9,914 nucleotides of DNA from Spirochaetaceae bacterium. Its GTDB lineage: Bacteria > Spirochaetota > Spirochaetia > Treponematales > Breznakiellaceae. A program made the translations under genes and the position numbers. The notes under the pieces were generated by a model. The model did not search any database, was not told the DNA's origin, and worked only from the letters and a program-made list of their open reading frames with translations. The stretch is taken from the NCBI GenBank assembly GCA_031278575.1, contig JAITKD010000085.1, forward strand, positions 1 through 9,914. Reading direction: 5' to 3'. Below are positions 5,523 through 9,914 of the stretch, one piece after another. Every line of letters starts with the position of its first letter. Position 1 is the first letter of the stretch.

Positions 5523-6374
5523 TTACCCGGCGGCGGCCTTGGCCGCTTCGATCACGTGACGCACCAATACGGCGGTGGTTACCGTGCCTACCCCGCCGGG
5601 CACCGGGGTAATCGCCGCCGCCAAGGGTTCCACTTCGGCAAATTTCACGTCCCCGCACAGAGCGCCGCCGTCTTTGACGTGGATCCCCACATCAACCACC
5701 ACCTGCCCTTCCCGGAAGTGGTCTTTACCGATGCTTTCGGGTTTCCCCGCGGCCACAATAACGATGTCCCCTTCCCGGACAACGGCGGGGAGGTCCCGGG
5801 TTTTGGTGTGGCAGATGGTAACGGTGCCGTTTTTGTGCATCAGCATCATCGCCACGGGCCGGCCGATAACCAGGCTGCGGCCCACCACGGTTACCCGCTT
5901 CCCCGCGACTTCTATCCCGTAATGGGCGAGGATCTCCAGGCACGCTTCCGCGGTACAGGGGGGGAAGCCCTGGGGGGTTCCGGTGAACACCCCCGCCAGG
6001 GAACCGTCGGTGATGCCGTCTATGTCCTTGGCGGGGAGCAGCGCCCCCCGGACGATCCGGTCGTTGATGTGGGCGGGCAGGGGCCGGAAAAGGAGGACCC
6101 CGTGGACCTGGGGGTCCCCGTTTATCCCCCGGATGACCTCAAGCAGGGCTTCCCGGCTCGTATCCGCGGGGAGGACGTAATTCTTGACCGCCACCCCCGC
6201 GGCGTCGCAGCGTTTTTTCGCGCCCCGTTCGTAGGAAATGTCATCCTCCCGTTCCCCCAGGCGGACGATCCCCAGGGCCGGGACGATCCCCCGCGCTTTT
6301 AGGGCTTCCGTATCCCGCTTCATCCCTTCCATCATGGCATCGGCCACGTCTTTCCCTTTTAATATCCGCGCCAT
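5523..6374 (-). CDS. folD: Methylene-THF dehydrogenase (FolD family), cyclohydrolase residues replaced
   Basis: A 283-residue cytoplasmic enzyme interconverting 5,10-methenyl- and 5,10-methylene-THF with a nicotinamide cofactor. The catalytic domain is about 1-120 and 250-283; the nucleotide-binding domain is about 125-245, with VTVVGRSLVIGRPVAMML and ITPVPGGVGTVTTAVL. Compared with E. coli FolD (Tyr50, Lys54, Gln98, Asp121), a uniform offset of two gives Tyr48, Ala52, Phe96 and Asp119. The Lys and Gln of the cyclohydrolase site are therefore absent: the motifs read SYERGAKKR and VLLFRPLP instead of Y-V-x-x-K and V-Q-L-P-L-P. This suggests a mainly or solely dehydrogenase enzyme, with FchA next door doing the cyclohydrolase step. 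GAGGA of its ribosome site overlaps the fchA stop, implying translational coupling. NAD versus NADP preference is not decided. Confidence 0.95.
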   Translation of the reverse strand: MARILKGKDVADAMMEGMKRDTEALKARGIVPALGIVRLGEREDDISYERGAKKRCDAAGVAVKNYVLPADTSREALLEVIRGINGDPQVHGVLLFRPLPAHINDRIVRGALLPAKDIDGITDGSLAGVFTGTPQGFPPCTAEACLEILAHYGIEVAGKRVTVVGRSLVIGRPVAMMLMHKNGTVTICHTKTRDLPAVVREGDIVIVAAGKPESIGKDHFREGQVVVDVGIHVKDGGALCGDVKFAEVEPLAAAITPVPGGVGTVTTAVLVRHVIEAAKAAAG

Positions 6375-6384
6375 AACCGCATCC

Positions 6385-7020
6385 TCAATCTTTTTTCAGG
6401 CAATTTTTTACGTCCCCAAAAATACGTTCCGCCAGGGGGCCGTATTCGGCGAGGAGGGCGTCCGCTTTCCGGTTGTATTCCCCGGCCGCGGCCCGGTCTT
6501 TCATGGCCGCGGTGTTGATATACACGTTGAGGCTGGCCCCGGACAGGGCGGCCTTGCAGAAAATCACCCCCACCCCGGCGTCGCTCACCGCAAGGCGGCT
6601 TCCCTTGGCGGCGAATTCCTCCTGGAGCCGGATGGCCTCGCCGCACTTCGCCATAATTTCCAGGGGCGCCGAGCAGGCCTCCTTGAGGGCGGCCTCCATG
6701 ACCCGGTCCTTTTCCCGCCGCTGGTCCTCGGTCTCCTTGGGCATACCGTAAGCCCGGGAAAGGGGCTCAAAGACCTCGGCGTCCCGCCGCACCAGGGCAA
6801 GGAATTCCCCCTGGAGCTTCTCCGCCGCTTCCCGCAGGCGGATCATGTCCCCTTCCACATCGGCGTACTTTTTTTTCCCCACCGTGAGGGCCCCCACCAT
6901 GTTTCCCAGGGCGGTTCCCACGGCCCCCACCAGGGCCGAGGCGCCCCCGCCGCCGGGGACGGGGGCCGCGCCCCCCAGGAGAGAAACAAATTCGGCGCAG
7001 CTTATTTCCGTAAAATTCAT
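6385..7020 (-). CDS. fchA: Methenyl-THF cyclohydrolase (FchA, cyclodeaminase/cyclohydrolase family)
   Basis: A 211-residue, mostly helical cytoplasmic protein of the FTCD C-terminal/FchA family, normal in length for stand-alone FchA. It hydrates 5,10-methenyl-THF to 10-formyl-THF and back. The family signature APVPGGGGASALVGAVGTAL followed by GALTVGKKKY is near the N-terminus (about 17-55). An ATG at 7020 preceded by AAAGGA at 6 nt is preferred over an ATG 17 codons upstream with no ribosome site and an atypical leader. A cyclodeaminase role in histidine breakdown is possible for this family, but its place between fhs and folD makes the one-carbon role far more likely. The stop is 10 bp before the folD ATG. 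Confidence 0.93.
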   Translation of the reverse strand: MNFTEISCAEFVSLLGGAAPVPGGGGASALVGAVGTALGNMVGALTVGKKKYADVEGDMIRLREAAEKLQGEFLALVRRDAEVFEPLSRAYGMPKETEDQRREKDRVMEAALKEACSAPLEIMAKCGEAIRLQEEFAAKGSRLAVSDAGVGVIFCKAALSGASLNVYINTAAMKDRAAAGEYNRKADALLAEYGPLAERIFGDVKNCLKKD

Positions 7021-7026
7021 CGTCCG

Positions 7027-7032
7027 TCCTTT
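7027..7032 (-). promoter_or_regulatory. Ribosome binding site fixing the fchA start
   Basis: AAAGGA on the minus strand lies 6 nt before the ATG at 7020. It supports a 211-residue FchA starting MNFTEISCAEF rather than a 17-residue N-terminal extension. Confidence 0.65.
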
Positions 7033-7072
7033 CTTTGCATAACCACGCAAAAAATCCCGATTACGGGGCATA

Positions 7073-7114
7073 CGTTAAAGCAGCGCCGGTTTATTCTCGA
7101 TTGAATAAATCAGC
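7073..7114. repeat. 42-bp spacer repeat, copy A (fhs-fchA gap)
   Basis: Matches 8888-8929 at 40 of 42 positions in the same orientation. In this copy TTTATTC (7090-7096) pairs with GAATAAA (7103-7109) around TCGATT, and AGCGC (7082-7086) pairs with GCGCT (7113-7117) across a 3x3 internal loop. The resulting stem-loop starts 3 nt after the fhs stop on the minus strand. Identity of a noncoding segment at both ends of fhs indicates a duplicated or dispersed element. Confidence 0.85.
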
Positions 7115-7120
7115 GCTTCC

Positions 7121-8812
7121 CTAGAAGAGGCCCGATATTTTGCCCGCGCCGTCCACGTCGATCTTTTCCGCCGCCGGTACCGGCGGGAGCCCCGGCATGG
7201 TCATAATGTCCCCGGTCAGGGCCACGATAAAGCCCGCCCCGGAGGAGATTTTGAGGTTCCTGACCGTCAGGGTAAAGTCCTGGGGCGCGCCCAGGAGTTT
7301 TTGATCGTCCGAAAAACTGTATTGGGTTTTGGCCATACAGATGGGCGCCTTGCCGAAGCCCAGGGCTTCAAGCTGTTCCATCTGCTTGACCGCGGCGGGA
7401 AGGATGTTGACGTCCGCGGCGTGGTATATCTTGGCGGCAATGGCCTTGATCTTATCGGCGATGCTTTCTTCCAGCTCGTAACTGTAGCGGAATTTCGAGG
7501 GCTGTTCGCAGAGGCGCACCGCCTCTTCCGCCAGCTTGATCCCCCCTTCGCCGCCCTTGGCCCAGACTTCACTCAAGGCGACATTGACCCCCAGCTCCTT
7601 GCACTTCTTTTCCACCAGGTCCAGCTCCGCCTTGGTGTCGGTGGGGAAGGCGTTGATCGCCACCACCGCGGGAAGCCGGAACACCGTGGTGATGTTTTCC
7701 ACGTGCTGCAGGAGGTTCGGCAGCCCCTTTTCCAGGGCGGCAAGGTTTTCCCGGGAAAGATCCGCCTTTGCCACGCCGCCGTGGTGTTTCAGCGCCCGGA
7801 CCGTGGCGACGATGACCACCGCCGCGGGGGTCAGACCCGCAAAGCGGCATTTGATATCGAGGAACTTTTCCGCCCCCAGGTCCGCGCCGAACCCGGCTTC
7901 GGTAACCACATAATCCCCCAGCTTCAGGGCCAGCCGGGTGGCCATCACGGAGTTACACCCGTGGGCGATGTTGGCGAAGGGGCCGCCGTGGACAAAGGAG
8001 GGGGTGTGTTCCAGGGTCTGCACCAGATTGGGTTTGAGGGCGTCCTTGAGGAGGGCCGCCATGGCGCCCGGGGCGTTAAGCTGTCCCGCGGTAACGGGCT
8101 TGGCTTCGGAGTCCTTGCCGTAGGTGTAACCCACAATAATAGAAGCCAGCCGTTTTTTGAGGTCGTCGATCCCCGATGCAAGGCAGAGGATCGCCATAAT
8201 TTCGCTGGCCACGGTGATGTCATAGCCGTCTTCCCGGGGGGAGCCGTTGGCCTTGCCCCCCAGGCCGTCCACCACAAAACGGAGCTGCCGGTCGTTCATG
8301 TCCACGCAGCGGCGCCAGGTGATGCGCCGGGGATCGATGTTCAGTTTATTCCCCTGATAAATGTGGTTGTCGATCATGGCCGCGAGGAGGTTATTGGCCG
8401 CCCCGATGGCGTGGAAGTCCCCGGTAAAGTGGAGGTTGATGTCTTCCATGGGGACCACCTGGGCGTAACCGCCCCCGGCGGCGCCCCCCTTGACGCCGAA
8501 GACGGGCCCCAGCGAGGGCTCCCGGAGGGCGACGATCACCTTTTTCCCGATCTTTTTAAGGCCGTCCGCAAGGCCCACGGTGGTGGTGGTCTTCCCCTCC
8601 CCCGCGGGGGTGGGGGTAATGGCGGTAACGAGGATCAATTTGCCGTCTTTTTTGCCGGCGTTTTCGGTCAAATAGTTATAATCCACCTTGGCCTTGTAAT
8701 TTCCGTATTGTTCCAGGTATTTTTCATCAATACCGGCGGTTTTCGCGACCTCCAGGATATGTTCCATCTTGGCGGCCTGGGCGATTTCAATATCGCTTTT
8801 CACTTCACTCAT
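7121..8812 (-). CDS. fhs: Formate-tetrahydrofolate ligase (10-formyl-THF synthetase)
   Basis: A 563-residue cytoplasmic enzyme, close to the usual 555-560, that makes 10-formyl-THF from formate, THF and ATP, the formate entry step of the methyl branch. The N-terminus [14 protein letters not shown] is typical. The P-loop is [13 protein letters not shown] (66-78), followed by the signature [20 protein letters not shown] (97-116), then [20 protein letters not shown] and [15 protein letters not shown]; all are intact. Its ATG has GGAGGGAG about 9 nt upstream. It lies second in the operon, followed by fchA and folD in pathway order. Near-identical 42-bp spacers lie on both sides. fhs is the usual marker gene of acetogens but also occurs in non-acetogens, so it does not alone prove acetogenesis. 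Confidence 0.98.
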   Translation of the reverse strand: MSEVKSDIEIAQAAKMEHILEVAKTAGIDEKYLEQYGNYKAKVDYNYLTENAGKKDGKLILVTAITPTPAGEGKTTTTVGLADGLKKIGKKVIVALREPSLGPVFGVKGGAAGGGYAQVVPMEDINLHFTGDFHAIGAANNLLAAMIDNHIYQGNKLNIDPRRITWRRCVDMNDRQLRFVVDGLGGKANGSPREDGYDITVASEIMAILCLASGIDDLKKRLASIIVGYTYGKDSEAKPVTAGQLNAPGAMAALLKDALKPNLVQTLEHTPSFVHGGPFANIAHGCNSVMATRLALKLGDYVVTEAGFGADLGAEKFLDIKCRFAGLTPAAVVIVATVRALKHHGGVAKADLSRENLAALEKGLPNLLQHVENITTVFRLPAVVAINAFPTDTKAELDLVEKKCKELGVNVALSEVWAKGGEGGIKLAEEAVRLCEQPSKFRYSYELEESIADKIKAIAAKIYHAADVNILPAAVKQMEQLEALGFGKAPICMAKTQYSFSDDQKLLGAPQDFTLTVRNLKISSGAGFIVALTGDIMTMPGLPPVPAAEKIDVDGAGKISGLF

Positions 8813-8887
8813 AACTCATCTCCCTCCGTAGTGGTAAACTCCCCTTCATGGGAAGCGTCCCCACGGTCCGAACCGCGGGTATTAGGT
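8813..8887 (-). other. fhs 5' leader with two small hairpins
   Basis: On the minus strand, CCGCGGT-TCGG-ACCGTGG (one G-T pair) and CTTCCC-ATGAA-GGGGAG form consecutive short stems before the fhs ribosome site. No T-run and no recognised riboswitch is seen. I found no convincing internal promoter in the gap. These may only reflect local GC content. Confidence 0.25.
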
Positions 8888-8929
8888 CGTTAAAGCAGCG
8901 CCGGTTTATTCCCGATTGAATTAATCAGC
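8888..8929. repeat. 42-bp spacer repeat, copy B (metF-fhs gap)
   Basis: Forty of 42 positions match 7073-7114 in the same orientation. Differences are C for T in TTATTCCCGA and T for A in GAATTAAT. The latter breaks one pair of the inner stem, and the outer AGCGC/GCGCT pairing of copy A is absent because the sequence diverges right after the repeat. It lies 22 bp past the metF stop. Confidence 0.85.
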
Positions 8930-8951
8930 CCAACGTAAGGTTTGGAAACCC

Positions 8952-9872
8952 TCATGTATACCGAAGTCTGATGCCGGAATCCAGGACGATCCTGGTTACG
9001 TCGGCGCTCTTGTTCAGGGCGTAGACGTGGATGCCCTGGAGGTCGGTGTTCATGTACGCCCAGAGCTGTTTGACGGTGTATTCCATGCCGGCTTTTTTGA
9101 AGTCCGCCGCGACCTGCTTGACCACTTCCTCACTGGCCCCGCGGACCGGGGTGTATTTACCGATGATCGCCGCCAGTTCCGCGGGGATCGAGCAGCCGTT
9201 GGACAGGGTCATGTTGATGATCGGGTCCCGGGAGAGGACGGGCATGAGCCCCATAATAAAGGGAATGGTAACGCCGGCCTTGCGGCATTTTTTGACCCAC
9301 CGCTCGTAGGCGGGGACATCGTGGCAAAGCTGGCACATCACAAATTCCGCGCCCGCATCCTGTTTTTCCCGGATAAAGGCGATATCCGACTCCTCGCTGA
9401 CGGCGATGAGGTGCTTTTCGGGATCCCCCGCGCAGGCTATGGCAAATTTATCCCCAAAACTTTCTTTTAAAAAGCGGATCAGGTGGTTGGCGTTTTCAAA
9501 ATCGCCGCCGGTGGTGGTTTTGAGTTTGCCGGTTTCGGGGTCCCTGGGAAAATCCCCCCGCATGGCCAGAATGTTTTCAACCCCCAGGTCCAGGTATTTT
9601 TGTATTTTGTCTTTGATTTCGCTTTTTGAATGGCCGATACAGGTAAAATGGGTCATACAGGTTACGTTATTTTGGGTAATAAAATCGCATATTTCGATGC
9701 TCTTACCCACATTGGTCCCGCCGGCGCCGTAGGTGCAGCTGATAAAGTCCGGGTTAAAACGGAAGAGTTCTTTCAATTCGGTCTGTAACTTGGGGACCCC
9801 GTCGTCCTCCTTGGGAGGGAAAACCTCAAAAGAAAAGGTCATTCGTTTCTTTAAAATTTCAGGAATTCTCAT
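8952..9872 (-). CDS. metF: Methylenetetrahydrofolate reductase (MetF family)
   Basis: A 306-residue flavoprotein-type (beta/alpha)8 barrel that reduces 5,10-methylene-THF to 5-methyl-THF, the last folate step of the methyl branch and also the methyl source for methionine. Motifs: SFEVFPPK with Glu16 (E. coli Glu28), SCTYGAGGT, THFTCIGHS, LAMRGDFP with Asp107 (E. coli Asp120), and a Q-x-x-x-D motif in CQLCHDVPAYERW, where E. coli has QFFFD. Length is typical. An ATG at 9872 with AAGGAGG at 4 nt is preferred; an adjacent upstream GTG would be only 1 nt from that site. It is the first visible gene of the operon. No metV-like zinc/FeS partner lies downstream; the region upstream is outside the window, so the electron donor cannot be deduced. 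Confidence 0.95.
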   Translation of the reverse strand: MRIPEILKKRMTFSFEVFPPKEDDGVPKLQTELKELFRFNPDFISCTYGAGGTNVGKSIEICDFITQNNVTCMTHFTCIGHSKSEIKDKIQKYLDLGVENILAMRGDFPRDPETGKLKTTTGGDFENANHLIRFLKESFGDKFAIACAGDPEKHLIAVSEESDIAFIREKQDAGAEFVMCQLCHDVPAYERWVKKCRKAGVTIPFIMGLMPVLSRDPIINMTLSNGCSIPAELAAIIGKYTPVRGASEEVVKQVAADFKKAGMEYTVKQLWAYMNTDLQGIHVYALNKSADVTRIVLDSGIRLRYT

Positions 9873-9914
9873 CACGCCTCCTTGTTTTACGGAAAAAATT
9901 GAAAATTCTTCCCA
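9873..9914 (-). promoter_or_regulatory. metF leader with strong ribosome binding site
   Basis: AAGGAGG (9883-9877, minus strand) decides the metF ATG. Upstream it is A/T-rich (TTTTCAATTTTTTCC), unlike the coding regions, as expected for an untranslated leader or promoter zone. The window ends before any complete promoter can be judged, so the operon might begin here or continue upstream. Confidence 0.5.

Noticed and set aside
7826..7838. GGGGGTCAGACCC inside fhs, matching the core of the 321-535 repeat
   Set aside because: It encodes the conserved Gly-Leu-Thr-Pro of the ligase in frame, so codon choice explains it; single isolated occurrence.
7301..8893. 530-codon plus-strand open frame antisense to fhs
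   Set aside because: It is the complement of a highly conserved fhs gene, with His/Gly/Asp-rich shadow composition and no domain.
8813..8951. THF or SAM riboswitch before fhs
   Set aside because: I could not find the conserved core or pseudoknot elements of either class; only short local hairpins and the 42-bp repeat are present.

Overview
The window reads as a chromosomal segment of a strict anaerobe with folate-based one-carbon metabolism, most likely an acetogenic or folate-dependent gut spirochaete (termite-gut Treponema type). The evidence is a five-gene minus-strand cluster, metF-fhs-fchA-folD-focA, holding the complete formate-to-methyl-THF branch of the Wood-Ljungdahl pathway plus a formate channel. 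It lies beside an intracellular GH36 alpha-galactosidase and an IS4-type transposase remnant. Codon use is GC-rich at third positions (many GGG, CCC and GCC codons), TGA is a normal stop, and Shine-Dalgarno sites are strong. The taxon is an inference; an acetogenic Firmicute is the main alternative.

Layout. 1-310: 3' end of an IS4-family transposase, interrupted by an in-frame TGA. 311-704: no gene; a G-rich tandem repeat of about 11 units of 17-20 bp, then a roughly 130-bp element bounded by imperfect inverted repeats. 705-1922 (-): an MFS permease of the FucP-like type. 1923-2195: divergent control region with a good sigma70 promoter, a perfect 12-bp hairpin at the predicted transcript start, a rho-independent terminator-like hairpin inside the leader, and a third hairpin before the ribosome binding site. 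2196-4451 (+): GH36 alpha-galactosidase. 4452-4635: convergent gap with several strong hairpins but no textbook U-tract terminator. 4636-9872 (-): focA, folD, fchA, fhs and metF, transcribed from metF to focA.

How the genes work together. Fhs joins formate to THF using ATP, FchA cyclises 10-formyl-THF to methenyl-THF, FolD reduces it to methylene-THF, and MetF reduces that to methyl-THF. FocA moves formate across the membrane. FolD lacks both residues that define the cyclohydrolase site (Lys and Gln, here Ala52 and Phe96) but keeps the Tyr, the Asp and the nucleotide-binding loop. This fits a division of labour in which FchA supplies the cyclohydrolase step. The permease and alpha-galactosidase form a divergent sugar-use pair, plausibly for alpha-galactosides imported and cut in the cytoplasm.

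The points most worth checking are the FolD active site, the leader RNA/attenuator before the alpha-galactosidase, the 42-bp near-identical spacers on both sides of fhs, the reverse-polarity palindrome between the convergent genes, and the internally duplicated G-rich repeat array.
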